In this document: one piece after another, positions 15,553-23,744 of the stretch
Layout: every line of letters starts with the position of its first letter
Position numbering within the stretch: the stretch's first letter is position 1
DNA from: Candidatus Ventrimonas merdavium
Lineage (GTDB): Bacteria; Bacillota; Clostridia; Lachnospirales; Lachnospiraceae
DNA: 40,984 nucleotides
Reading direction: 5' to 3'
Assembly (NCBI GenBank): GCA_018715565.1
Contig: DVLJ01000090.1
Location: forward strand, 1 to 40,984
Notes under the pieces: generated by a model
Seen by the model: only the letters and a program-made list of their open reading frames with translations
Told to the model about the DNA's origin: nothing
Database searches by the model: none
Program-made: the position numbers and the translations under genes

Positions 15553-15574
15553 GCGGGCCGCTCTCACGGCCCGC
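15553..15574 (+). other. Intercistronic hairpin before nanA
   Basis: GCGGGCCG (15553-15560) pairs with CGGCCCGC (15567-15574) around a 6-base loop. It ends 7 bases before the nanA Shine-Dalgarno GGAGGAG and has no U tract, so it is more likely a stability or processing element than a terminator. Confidence 0.5.
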
Positions 15575-15589
15575 AGAATGGAGGAGATC

Positions 15590-16507
15590 ATGAGAGATAT
15601 CACGAAATATCAGGGAATCATCCCGGCATTTTATGCATGCTACGACGAGAACGGTGCCATCAGCAGCGAGGGCGTGAAGGCCCTGACCCGCTTCATGGTG
15701 GAAAAAGGCGTGAAAGGCGTATACGTAGGAGGCTCCTCCGGCGAGTGCATCTACCAGAGCGTGGCAGAGCGCAAGCAGGTATTGGAGGATGTGGTTGAGG
15801 CTGCGGAGGGCAAGCTGACCATCATCGCCCATGTGGCCTGCAACAACACGGCGGACAGCATGGAGCTGGCGGCTCATGCGGAGAGCCTGGGGGTAGACGC
15901 CATCGCGGCGATCCCGCCGATCTATTTCCATCTGCCGGAGTATGCCATCGCCCAGTATTGGAACGACATTTCCTCCGCGGCTCCCAACACGGACTTCGTG
16001 ATCTACAACATCCCGCAGCTGGCAGGCGTGGCCCTGACCATGCCCCTGTTCCACGAGATGCTGAAGAACCCCAACGTAGCGGCTGTGAAGAACAGCTCCA
16101 TGCCGGTACAGGATATCCAGATGTTCAAGATGGACGGCGGCGAGGGCTTCGTTGTGTTCAACGGTCCCGACGAGCAGCTGGCAGGCGGTCTGGCGATGGG
16201 CGCTGACGGCGGCATCGGCGGAACCTACGGCGCGATGCCGGAGCTGTATCTGAAGATCTTTGATCTGGTCAAGGCCGGCAAGGTAGAGGAAGCCGCGAAG
16301 GTCCAGTACGCAGCGGACGCCATCATCTACAAGATGTGCTCTGCTAAGGGCAACATGTACGGCGTGATCAAGGCGATCTTAAAGATCCGCGAAGGCTTAG
16401 AGCTGGGCGGCGTGAGAAAGCCTCTGGCAAACCTGGTTGACAGCGATATGGATATCGTAAAAGAATGCGTTGCCATGATCGACGACGCGATCAAGACCTA
16501 CTGCTAA
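15590..16507 (+). CDS. nanA: N-acetylneuraminate lyase
   Basis: Cleaves N-acetylneuraminate into ManNAc and pyruvate. The 305-residue protein has the DapA-type TIM barrel with the family's key residues: the GSSGE carboxylate-binding motif (residues 48-52), Tyr139 in FVIYNIP, and the Schiff-base Lys167 in VAAVKNSS. The IYNIPQLAGVALT stretch is closer to NanA than to dihydrodipicolinate synthase. The ATG at 15590 follows GGAGGAG; two in-frame ATG codons upstream lie in and before the hairpin and are rejected. It follows yhcH by 63 bases and ends the importer operon with a terminator at 16,514. Confidence 0.94.
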   Translation: MRDITKYQGIIPAFYACYDENGAISSEGVKALTRFMVEKGVKGVYVGGSSGECIYQSVAERKQVLEDVVEAAEGKLTIIAHVACNNTADSMELAAHAESLGVDAIAAIPPIYFHLPEYAIAQYWNDISSAAPNTDFVIYNIPQLAGVALTMPLFHEMLKNPNVAAVKNSSMPVQDIQMFKMDGGEGFVVFNGPDEQLAGGLAMGADGGIGGTYGAMPELYLKIFDLVKAGKVEEAAKVQYAADAIIYKMCSAKGNMYGVIKAILKIREGLELGGVRKPLANLVDSDMDIVKECVAMIDDAIKTYC

Positions 16508-16513
16508 GCGGGT

Positions 16514-16566
16514 GGCGGCTTATGGAGCGCGGAGGCGGATGCGCTCTGTAAGCCGCCGTTTTTTAA
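16514..16566 (+). terminator. Terminator after nanA
   Basis: GGCGGCTTA (16514-16522) pairs with TAAGCCGCC (16549-16557); an inner AGCGC/GCGCT stem extends it; GTTTTTTAAT follows. Confidence 0.88.
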
Positions 16567-16657
16567 TAGCCTGCGCTTCCTGGTAAAAAAGCTCCGCAAG
16601 GAGGCGCACACTTTTTTATCTTTCATGAAAACCCCGATTGGAAAAGGAGACGACAGA

Positions 16658-18118
16658 ATGGAAAAATATCTGATGCTGGACAGGCGGCTGCTAAGCCCCC
16701 AGGGCATGGCGAACCTGAAGCTGGAGGTGTCCCAGCCGGTAAAGGATGAGGAGCACAATCCCCTGTTTACAGAGGACCGGCCGTGGGAGGTGCGGATCGA
16801 CAACGGCTATCCCAACGTGCTCTATGACCGGGAGGCAGGCTGCTACCGGTGCTACTATACCCTGTTCATCGAGGATGAGGACAGCCGGCTGGCCGGACCG
16901 GAGGAGCGGGCCAGGAGAGATTATATCCCGCGTCCGGACCGGGCGCCGGGCCTGGCTTACGCAGAGAGCGCCGACGGGATCCACTGGGAGAAGCCGTCCC
17001 TGGGCCTGGCGGACTGGCACGGGAGCCGGGAGAATAACATCATTTTCCCCTATGCCCACGGCACGGGGGTGATGCTGGACGAGCGGGAGACGGATCCGTC
17101 CCGCCGCTATAAGATGGTGACGAAGATGGATCAGCCTGGGACGGAGGCCTATATGGCGGTTTCCTTCTCCCCGGACGGGATCCACTGGGAGACGCCGATC
17201 CCCTGGCCGGAGCACAATCCGCCGGCAGACAGCCACAACCTGCCCTTCTGGAGCGAGGAGGAGGGCTGCTACATGGTACTGTCCCGGGTATGGCGGGACG
17301 GCATCCGGGTGACCACCTTAAGCCGGAGCCAGGATTTTATCCACTGGAGCGAGCCGAAGGAGACCCTGCGGGGGACAGGCTTTGAAAACCAGATCTACGC
17401 CATGCCGGCGTTTCGATGGGGAAATCTGTACCTGGGCTTTGCCTCTATGATCCACGAGGGGGACCGGACGGAGCCGGACTTTGACCAGGTGGATCTGGAG
17501 CTGACCTGGGCGGCAGATCCGGGGACGTTTGATTTCGCGGCTCCGGGACAACGCCTGCTCCCAAGGGGGAAGGGGACTTACCCGGACGGGGAGTTTGACT
17601 GCTGCTGCCTCTACGCCTCCCCATTGGTGACGGCTCCCGACGGGACCCTGTGGCTCTACTATATGGGCGGAAACGGACGGCACACCAATTTCCGGGAGAC
17701 GTCCCTGGGACGGGCGAAATGGCAGCCGGACCGCTTCGTGGCCCTGTCGCCCAGGCGGCCGGAGGAGGAATCCGTGCTCCCCACCTGCAGCCTGATCGTG
17801 AGCGGCGGTCAGCTGGAGCTTCTGGCAGATCCGGCGGATCCGGCGCAGCCTATGGAGATCCGGGCAGCCCTGGCCCCGGCCTGGAACCGGGAAGCATTTC
17901 CTGGGTTTGGCTATGAGGACAGTACGGTGACTGCCGGGGAAGGCGGGAGCGCAGATGGCTGCGGAGGCGGATGGCTCTCGATCGGATTTGCCGGCGGACT
18001 GGAAAAGCTGGCAGGACAGAAAGTGAGCCTGATCCTCCGGATGAAGAACGCCAAGGTCTGGGCGCTCCGGGGCGATATCGCCCTGGGCGGGCACCGGCTT
18101 TGGGAAGGGGCGGAGTAA
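16658..18118 (+). CDS. Cytoplasmic five-bladed beta-propeller glycosidase-like protein
   Basis: A 486-residue protein without signal peptide or membrane segment. It carries three spaced motifs of the type S-x-D-[GF]-x-H-W: SADGIHW (104-110), SPDGIHW (171-177) and SQDFIHW (224-230). Together with a strand pattern such as YPNVLYDREAGCYRCYYT, these mark the five-bladed propeller of the GH32/GH43/GH68 superfamily. Acidic residues near the blade ends (Asp48 in RIDNG, Asp93 region) may be catalytic but cannot be assigned with confidence. The C-terminal third (from about residue 385) looks like a small beta-sandwich. The gene sits 150 bases after nanA behind a strong terminator. It starts 6 bases after AAGGAG and shows no clear promoter of its own. 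A role on imported sialoglycans is an inference. Confidence 0.65.
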   Translation: MEKYLMLDRRLLSPQGMANLKLEVSQPVKDEEHNPLFTEDRPWEVRIDNGYPNVLYDREAGCYRCYYTLFIEDEDSRLAGPEERARRDYIPRPDRAPGLAYAESADGIHWEKPSLGLADWHGSRENNIIFPYAHGTGVMLDERETDPSRRYKMVTKMDQPGTEAYMAVSFSPDGIHWETPIPWPEHNPPADSHNLPFWSEEEGCYMVLSRVWRDGIRVTTLSRSQDFIHWSEPKETLRGTGFENQIYAMPAFRWGNLYLGFASMIHEGDRTEPDFDQVDLELTWAADPGTFDFAAPGQRLLPRGKGTYPDGEFDCCCLYASPLVTAPDGTLWLYYMGGNGRHTNFRETSLGRAKWQPDRFVALSPRRPEEESVLPTCSLIVSGGQLELLADPADPAQPMEIRAALAPAWNREAFPGFGYEDSTVTAGEGGSADGCGGGWLSIGFAGGLEKLAGQKVSLILRMKNAKVWALRGDIALGGHRLWEGAE

Positions 18119-18133
18119 AAGGAAACGCAGAAA

Positions 18134-18175
18134 AGCCCCCTGCGGAGCCTGAAAACAAAGGCTCTGCAGGGGGCT
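18134..18175. terminator. Bidirectional terminator between converging genes
   Basis: AGCCCCCTGC-g-GAGCCT (18134-18150) pairs with AGGCTC-t-GCAGGGGGCT (18159-18175). The preceding GAAAAG gives a T tract for leftward transcripts from the membrane hydrolase gene. Confidence 0.88.
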
Positions 18176-18264
18176 CCCTTTATGTGCTTCTTTTATACCG
18201 GCCACCGGAAGTGTATCCCAGAAGGACCACCAGGACCGCCGGAACGGTCAGAACTATAGCAATA

Positions 18265-20250
18265 TCAGAACCACCAGTTCGTCACATTCAAGGTCATCGT
18301 ATGGCAGCAGGAGATCATGCTGAACATGATCGTATTGATCAGGGCGCCAAGGTAGATCTTGCCGGTCTTTAAGTACAGGCGTCTGGCGATGATGGTGCAC
18401 AGGGTCTGGACGATGAACATGCTCCAGGTCTGCATCACCCGGGCGCTGTTTAACGGAACAGAGCCCACCTGGGAGAAGGTATAATACTGGTATACCCACA
18501 GCAGGAACAGGCCGATGCTGTTGACCACGCACATGAGCAGGGTGTTGGCCCATTCCTTCCGGCCCTGGATCATCCGGCCGATGTTCTGGGTAAAGGCGTT
18601 GCTGAAGAAGAACAGGCCGTACAGGATTATGAAGCGGAAGGAGATCAGGAACGGCTCCTTGGCCGGCCAGCGGATCACGTAGTTCCCTAAGCGGAACTCG
18701 TTGCCGAAGAAGTAGTGGCCGAAGCCGACGATGGCATAGCCGACGCCAACGGAGCAGACAGCCAGCAGGATGGTCTTTCCTACGTTCTTCCAGCTCATCT
18801 TCATGTTCCAGCGGGACGGAGGCATCAGCTTGGGCCCGTTGGACATAAAGTAACGGATAAAATACAGCCCTACGGTCAGGAGCCCTGCGCTGGCGGACCA
18901 CAGCGCCTGCTCAAGGAGCAGTCCCTGAGGCCAGATCACGGTGCCGAACAAGCTGCGGGCCGCGAAGGTCTCGCCCTTGTGGCCGCCGACCCACATGGCC
19001 AGCTTCATCATATAGGTGACCGGGATCAGGCCGCCTACGGCCATGAAGCCCCAGTACAGGAACCAGGTAAACTTATTCTGGGGTCTGGAGGGCATATACA
19101 CCTCGTCCGGAGATTTCACCAGCAGGCTTCCGAAGAAGTTGGAGGTCAGCATCAGGCAGCAGGAGGAGAATACGGCACAGAAGAATCCGGCCATGCCCAG
19201 GACGGACAGGATCATGGACCACTGTCCAGTCAGGCTGCTGCTGTCGATGGGGTTCGGTGCGGTAAAGGCAGTCTGGAAAAATTCCAGGGAGTTGACGGTG
19301 GACGCCGGGGAATAGGGGTTCACCATGTGGATCTCCTTGGGCTGATACAGCACGCGGATGTACTCCTCGTCCGAGCCGTTTACCGGTCCCTGATAGATCT
19401 TGCCGATCTCCACAGACTCCCCTTCGCCCAGGTCATAGTTGTCCAGCTCGTTGATGAAGATGCGGGCGTTGTTGGAGTGCTGGAAGGTCCAGGGGCCTCC
19501 GGCCTCGGTGGTGTAGTTGTTCTCGTCAAATGCTCCCGCGCTGACGCCGTAGTGCACGTCGTAGGGCAGATGGATCTCATCGCCGCTGTCCAGCACGTCG
19601 TCGGGGTTGTAGTTCAGATAGGGAAGCCAGGAGCCGTTCACCGCCAGCTGCTGGTTGCCCATCAGGAATACGGCGGCGATCTTGTTGGGCTCGCCTAAAT
19701 ATTCCTGGATCTTATAGTAAGCGTAGCAGGCGTCCGCGGTCTTGCCGCCTAAGGAGTGGCCCTGGATGCCGATCTGGCTCTTGTCTACGAATGCCAGGTC
19801 ATGCCACACGTATTCCACCACGTCGGCCATGCCGGAGGTGGGAGCGGTGTAGATCTTTTCAAAATCGCTGCCTGGATTAGCCGTTACCAGGAAGAACGCG
19901 TCCATAGGGTTGTCCTTCCAGTTGGAGGCGTCGCCGTGGCCGTCGCAGTCCATGGTGATGGCTACGATGCCCCGCTTTGCCAGCTCTAAGGAGATGAAAT
20001 TCTGGCTTTCCCGGCCATTATAGCTTCCGTGCAGGGTGATCACGCAGGGAGCCGGATTTTCCGGGGTAGCGGTCTTGGGCTGGAAAATGGTAAGGCCGAT
20101 GTCGTGGCCCATGCTGTCGGTGATCTTGATGTCCTTGGTGATGATGCTGCCAAAGTTGGTATCGATCAGGTAGGTGCCGATGGTAGAGATCAGGCACACG
20201 AGGATCGAGATCAAAAGAAATCTCGCATAAAATCTTCGATTTAATTTCAT
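18265..20250 (-). CDS. Membrane protein with an N-terminal alpha/beta hydrolase domain
   Basis: A 661-residue protein in two parts. One membrane segment (residues 10-30) leads into an alpha/beta hydrolase domain of about 35-310, with the oxyanion-hole motif LHGS (73-76) and the nucleophile elbow GHSLGG (Ser166). From about residue 340 to the end there are some eight hydrophobic segments. The hydrolase part would face outside, judging by the single N-terminal anchor. The start at 20250 has only a weak AGG site. It follows larA by 59 bases on the same strand, so the two are probably co-transcribed. Substrate is unknown; esterase, lipase or peptidase action are all open. Confidence 0.8.
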   Translation of the reverse strand: MKLNRRFYARFLLISILVCLISTIGTYLIDTNFGSIITKDIKITDSMGHDIGLTIFQPKTATPENPAPCVITLHGSYNGRESQNFISLELAKRGIVAITMDCDGHGDASNWKDNPMDAFFLVTANPGSDFEKIYTAPTSGMADVVEYVWHDLAFVDKSQIGIQGHSLGGKTADACYAYYKIQEYLGEPNKIAAVFLMGNQQLAVNGSWLPYLNYNPDDVLDSGDEIHLPYDVHYGVSAGAFDENNYTTEAGGPWTFQHSNNARIFINELDNYDLGEGESVEIGKIYQGPVNGSDEEYIRVLYQPKEIHMVNPYSPASTVNSLEFFQTAFTAPNPIDSSSLTGQWSMILSVLGMAGFFCAVFSSCCLMLTSNFFGSLLVKSPDEVYMPSRPQNKFTWFLYWGFMAVGGLIPVTYMMKLAMWVGGHKGETFAARSLFGTVIWPQGLLLEQALWSASAGLLTVGLYFIRYFMSNGPKLMPPSRWNMKMSWKNVGKTILLAVCSVGVGYAIVGFGHYFFGNEFRLGNYVIRWPAKEPFLISFRFIILYGLFFFSNAFTQNIGRMIQGRKEWANTLLMCVVNSIGLFLLWVYQYYTFSQVGSVPLNSARVMQTWSMFIVQTLCTIIARRLYLKTGKIYLGALINTIMFSMISCCHTMTLNVTNWWF

Positions 20251-20309
20251 AAGGTTACCTGCCCTTTCCTATGTAAGATAAGATAAAATCCTTTGTGTGG
20301 GAGATCGGT

Positions 20310-21590
20310 TTACTCACTGGTGACGATCACGGAAACGCCGTCTGGGATCACGGTGATGGGCGTATCCGTCCGGCCCAGAAGCTGGTCTGCCAGAGCCAGG
20401 GCCTCCTCTAACGTGGAGGCGGGGAGCATGTGCAGGTCCCGCACCATCTCAGCCGGGGCGTCAGAGACGTAGATGATCCGGGCCCGTTTCAGCACCCGGG
20501 CAAAGATCTGGGACTGCCACTGGTCCGGGATGGTCTCCTCTGCGGGCGTTGCCCGGAAACGGGCTAGCATGGCGTCCTCATCCGGCTCGTCCCGGAAGGT
20601 CTCATAAAAGGTCTGTCCCCCATGCCCGTCGTTGGACTTGGCGATCATGATGATGACGCCGCCCTCGTTGACCGCAGCCTCTGCCGCGGTCATCCCCTTG
20701 ACCGCCTGATAGATGTTCTGGTCTAAGGGGTAGCCGCCGTTGGTGGAGATGACCAGGTCCGAATAGACCGCCTTTGTGCGGCACCAGCTGTTTAAGAAAT
20801 CGGTCCCGGCCTGATGGGCTTTTTCACAGTCTCCGGCCGCGGCGCAGACGATCTTCTTGTCCTGGTCCAGCACTACGTTCACGATAAATGCCAGGCCCGC
20901 CTTTTTTGCCGCGTAGATCATGTCCCGGTGGATGGGATTTCCCTCCAGGATCCCGGTCCGGGAATGGGGATCGTCGATAAAGGCGGAGCAGTGGTTGGCA
21001 AGAACGGTCTTTCGGGAAGCGATCCCGGGAAGGACGCTTTTCCTCCCGCCGGAGAAGCCGGCGAAGAAATGGGGTTCGATAAATCCTTCCGCGCACAGAA
21101 GATCGGCTTCCAGAGCCAGCTTGTTCAGGATCAGCTCCCCGCCGGAGGGCAGGAGCCCTAAAGAGACCATGTTCTCATCATCGTCGCAGTCATGGATGAC
21201 GATGCGTTCCCGCTCCACGATCTCGGTCCCAAATTTGTAGATCAGCTCCTCCTTTGTTGTGCCCCGGTGGCATCCGGTGGCGATCAGGAGCGTGATCTCG
21301 GCATCCGGGTTCCCTTCCCGGATCTCCCGCAGCATGGCGGGGATGATCAGCTTGCTGGGCACCGGACGGGTGTGGTCGCTGGCAAGGATCACCACGTTTT
21401 GTTTGCCCTTGGCCAGTTCCTTCAGAGCCGGCGATCCGATGGGATGCGCCAGGGCCTGGTCCACCAGCTCTTTCTGGCCCAGAGGCGGGGTGAACGTGTG
21501 GAGCTGGGATCCCAGCACGGCCCGGATCCGTTCCTTCGGCAGAGACAGGGGCAGGGCCCCAGTGCCGTAAGGCAGTAAAATCTGTTCCAT
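20310..21590 (-). CDS. larA: LarA-family nickel-dependent 2-hydroxyacid racemase or epimerase
   Basis: A 426-residue protein of the lactate racemase family. All key residues of Lactobacillus plantarum LarA appear at the same numbers: His108 (in TGCHR) and His174 (in EPHFFAG) as the acid/base pair, Lys184 (in GGRKSVLPG) that carries the nickel-pincer cofactor, and His200 (in LANHCS) as nickel ligand. Asp72 and Arg75 (SDHTRP) are also kept. The cofactor is made by LarB, LarC and LarE; none is in the window. The ATG follows AAAGGAGG by 4 bases. Many LarA homologues act on 2-hydroxyacids other than lactate, and the membrane hydrolase behind it suggests a specialised substrate. It diverges from the PrpR-like regulator at 21,787, its likely controller. 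Confidence 0.88.
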   Translation of the reverse strand: MEQILLPYGTGALPLSLPKERIRAVLGSQLHTFTPPLGQKELVDQALAHPIGSPALKELAKGKQNVVILASDHTRPVPSKLIIPAMLREIREGNPDAEITLLIATGCHRGTTKEELIYKFGTEIVERERIVIHDCDDDENMVSLGLLPSGGELILNKLALEADLLCAEGFIEPHFFAGFSGGRKSVLPGIASRKTVLANHCSAFIDDPHSRTGILEGNPIHRDMIYAAKKAGLAFIVNVVLDQDKKIVCAAAGDCEKAHQAGTDFLNSWCRTKAVYSDLVISTNGGYPLDQNIYQAVKGMTAAEAAVNEGGVIIMIAKSNDGHGGQTFYETFRDEPDEDAMLARFRATPAEETIPDQWQSQIFARVLKRARIIYVSDAPAEMVRDLHMLPASTLEEALALADQLLGRTDTPITVIPDGVSVIVTSE

Positions 21591-21709
21591 ACATCCTCCT
21601 TTTCTGTTCTTGTGTTTAGAATCACTACGTTTATGAGTAAAGTTTATAAAAATTTTAGAAATCTATCAATTAAAAATATGTTGTGATTTGGAACGATTTT
21701 CAACAAAAA

Positions 21710-21747
21710 TTGACAAATACGTTTCAAACTGATACACTTGTTTCAAA
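21710..21747 (+). promoter_or_regulatory. Regulator promoter flanked by GTTTCAAA direct repeats
   Basis: TTGACA (21710-21715), 17 bases, TACACT (21733-21738). GTTTCAAA occurs at 21721-21728 in the spacer and again at 21740-21747 at the start point, 19 bases apart. A short hairpin AGCAGG/CCTGCT (21752-21768) follows in the leader. No -24/-12 sigma-54 promoter (GG-N10-GC) is visible in either direction in 21,591-21,786. Confidence 0.55.
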
Positions 21748-21786
21748 GAAAAGCAGGAGGGACCTGCTGGATATAGGAGGTGTGGG

Positions 21787-23586
21787 ATGGGAGAGACAAA
21801 GCGGGCGAGGAAGGTGCGGATCCTGGCGATCGCGCCCTATGAAGCGCTGTATGCGTCGATGGTGCGCATTGCTGATACTAGGGATGATATCTCGATGGAG
21901 ATCTTTTTGGGGAACATGAAGGACGGGGCGGAGATCGCCAGATATCATGAGAACGGAGACTATGATGTGATCATTTCCCGGGGCGCCACGGCCCGTCTGA
22001 TCAAGGAGGCAGTGCGCATCCCCATGATCGAAGTGGATTTTTCTCCTTATGATATCCTGCGGGCGATCAAGCTGGCGGAGAACTATCCTCACAAATACGC
22101 GATCGCAGGGTTTTCCGGCATCACGAAGATCGCGCGGATCCTCTGTGACCTGCTGCAGAAGGAGATCGAGATCGTCACCATCTACCGGGAGGAGGACGCT
22201 CCGGATATCATCCGGGATCTGAAGCGGCGGGGCTATTCCATGGTAGTCTGCGGCACAGTGGGCCATGAGTGGGCGAAGAAGCTGGGGATGGCCAGCATCC
22301 TCATCCTGTCCGGGGACGAGAGCGTAGAGTCGGCCTTTGAAAAGGCGGTGGAGATGAGCCAGGGGTATTCCTATATGCGGGAGCGGAAGACCCTGTATGA
22401 GCAGGTGCTGGGAAAGGATCCCCGTAAGACGGTGCTGTTTGACGGCGCCGGGGAGCTCTGCTTTTCCAACTGGGATCCGGAAAGCGGCGATCTGGAACGG
22501 CAACTGCGGGAGGAGCTGGGGGAAATGCCAGAGGAGGGCTTAAAAAAGGCGGTGGCTGTCCGGAACGTGCTCTACGAGGCGGAAGGAAGCTGGATCTATG
22601 CAGACGGTGCCAGGTATGGGCTGTTCCAGATCCAGGAGCAGAAGCTGCCATCCGGGACCAGCCGGCAGGGGCTGTTCCTCTCAGACAGGAGACAGGCGGA
22701 GCATTTTTATCACAACAGCTTTTTTGGGGCTTCGGGAGCGCTGGGCATGGTGGAGAGCCAGATCGACGCCCTGCGGGAGTCCCGCCAGCCGGCGATGATC
22801 GTGGGGGAGGAAGGGTGCGGCAAGGATCTGGTGGCCCGTTACCTCTATATGCACAGCGTCCTTTCCAACCGGCCGTTTGTGATCATTGACTGCGAGGCGG
22901 TGAATGAAAAGACCTGGGCGTTCCTGATGAAAGGAAGCGATTCCCCATTTTGGGAAGGCAATCAGACCTTTTATATCCGGAATGTAGACCGGCTTTCGGA
23001 AAGCTGGTGCCGCCAGATCCAGTCTATGATCATGGAACGGGAGCTGCACCGCCGCAGCCAGCTTTTGTTTACCTGCGTGCAGGAGAGGGGTAAGGGGATG
23101 CCGGAGCGGGTGCTGCGCCTGGTGAACCTGCTGTCCTGCTCTGTGGCCCGTCTGCCTTCCCTGCGGGAATGCAGAGGGGAGATTGCCATGCTGGCCAGCC
23201 TCTATATCGCCAAGAAAAATGTAGAGTTCTCCAAACAGATCCTGGGCTTTGAGCCGGGAGCGGTGGAGCTGATGCAGGAGTATCAGTGGCCCTATAACTA
23301 CACGCAGCTGAAACGGGTCCTGGACGAGCTGACGGCGGTGACGCCGACGTCCTACATCAGCCGCCGGGATATCGCGCATTGCCTGGAAAAGGAGAGGCAG
23401 CTGTTCGGCGGAGCCGGGGAGGGGGAGGCCTTTGACTTTGACCGGCCCTTGCATGAGATCGACCGGGATATCATCCGCCGCCAGCTGTCGCTGGCCCATG
23501 GCAACCAGGCGGCGGCCGCCCGCAGGCTGGGGATCAGCCGGACTACCCTCTGGCGGTATCTGAAGGACGAGAAAGAAGGCCAATAG
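21787..23586 (+). CDS. PrpR-like regulator with a degenerate sigma-54 activator domain
   Basis: A 599-residue protein in three parts. Residues 10-190 form a PrpR_N-type sensor domain (opening VRILAIAPYEALY, then IISRGATARLI). Residues 315-545 correspond to the AAA+ domain of NtrC-type activators but it is degenerate: Walker A reads GEEGCGKD with Asp in place of Ser/Thr, the whole GAFTGA loop is missing, and Walker B is FYIRNVDR without the Asp-Glu pair. Residues 555-595 are a Fis-type HTH ending in QAAAARRLGISRTTLWRYLK. It probably binds DNA and a small ligand but cannot act through sigma-54 ATP hydrolysis. The ATG follows AGGAGG by 6 bases. It diverges from larA, so it may control the larA-hydrolase pair. 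Confidence 0.82.
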   Translation: MGETKRARKVRILAIAPYEALYASMVRIADTRDDISMEIFLGNMKDGAEIARYHENGDYDVIISRGATARLIKEAVRIPMIEVDFSPYDILRAIKLAENYPHKYAIAGFSGITKIARILCDLLQKEIEIVTIYREEDAPDIIRDLKRRGYSMVVCGTVGHEWAKKLGMASILILSGDESVESAFEKAVEMSQGYSYMRERKTLYEQVLGKDPRKTVLFDGAGELCFSNWDPESGDLERQLREELGEMPEEGLKKAVAVRNVLYEAEGSWIYADGARYGLFQIQEQKLPSGTSRQGLFLSDRRQAEHFYHNSFFGASGALGMVESQIDALRESRQPAMIVGEEGCGKDLVARYLYMHSVLSNRPFVIIDCEAVNEKTWAFLMKGSDSPFWEGNQTFYIRNVDRLSESWCRQIQSMIMERELHRRSQLLFTCVQERGKGMPERVLRLVNLLSCSVARLPSLRECRGEIAMLASLYIAKKNVEFSKQILGFEPGAVELMQEYQWPYNYTQLKRVLDELTAVTPTSYISRRDIAHCLEKERQLFGGAGEGEAFDFDRPLHEIDRDIIRRQLSLAHGNQAAAARRLGISRTTLWRYLKDEKEGQ

Positions 23587-23612
23587 AAGTGGCCAATAAA
23601 AGGTGGCCAATA
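23578..23612 (+). repeat. Tandem repeat over the regulator's stop codon
   Basis: GGCCAATA occurs at 23578, 23591 and 23605, as the core of units of 13 and 14 bases (GTGGCCAATAAAAG type). The first copy encodes the last two residues and the TAG stop; the others each carry TAA. Confidence 0.8.
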
Positions 23613-23639
23613 AAAGCAGGAAATGGCAATGATAAAATA

Positions 23640-23668
23640 TTGACAATAGCTGCGGATAATGGTACGCT
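23640..23668 (+). promoter_or_regulatory. Tentative promoter of the FMN-binding protein gene
   Basis: TTGACA (23640-23645) is perfect; the -10 at 17 bases (TACGCT, 23663-23668) matches only three of six. GATAAT lies too close to serve. Confidence 0.35.
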
Positions 23669-23744
23669 TAACAGGAACCGGTCTTGTACGGGAAGATGGG
23701 ATCAATGTTGGAACATATCATAGAAAAGGATGGGGAGGATTTCA

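Noticed and set aside
15590-16507. nanA gene as dihydrodipicolinate synthase
   Set aside because: Shares the fold and Lys/Tyr residues, but IYNIPQLAG and the nan operon context favour the lyase.
16621-16630. TTTCATGAAA palindrome before the propeller gene, also seen in part at 6471 before nanE, as an operator
   Set aside because: Ten-base palindromes are common and neither copy overlaps a promoter element; too weak to list as a site.
18715-19698. Long open frame on the plus strand opposite the membrane hydrolase gene
   Set aside because: It is a mirror of the GC-rich codon pattern of the real gene, has low-complexity Gly/Val/Gln composition, and no ribosome binding site.
21591-21786. Sigma-54 promoter for larA, as expected for a PrpR-type activator
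   Set aside because: No GG-N10-GC pair is present on either strand in this gap; the visible promoter is TTGACA/TACACT.
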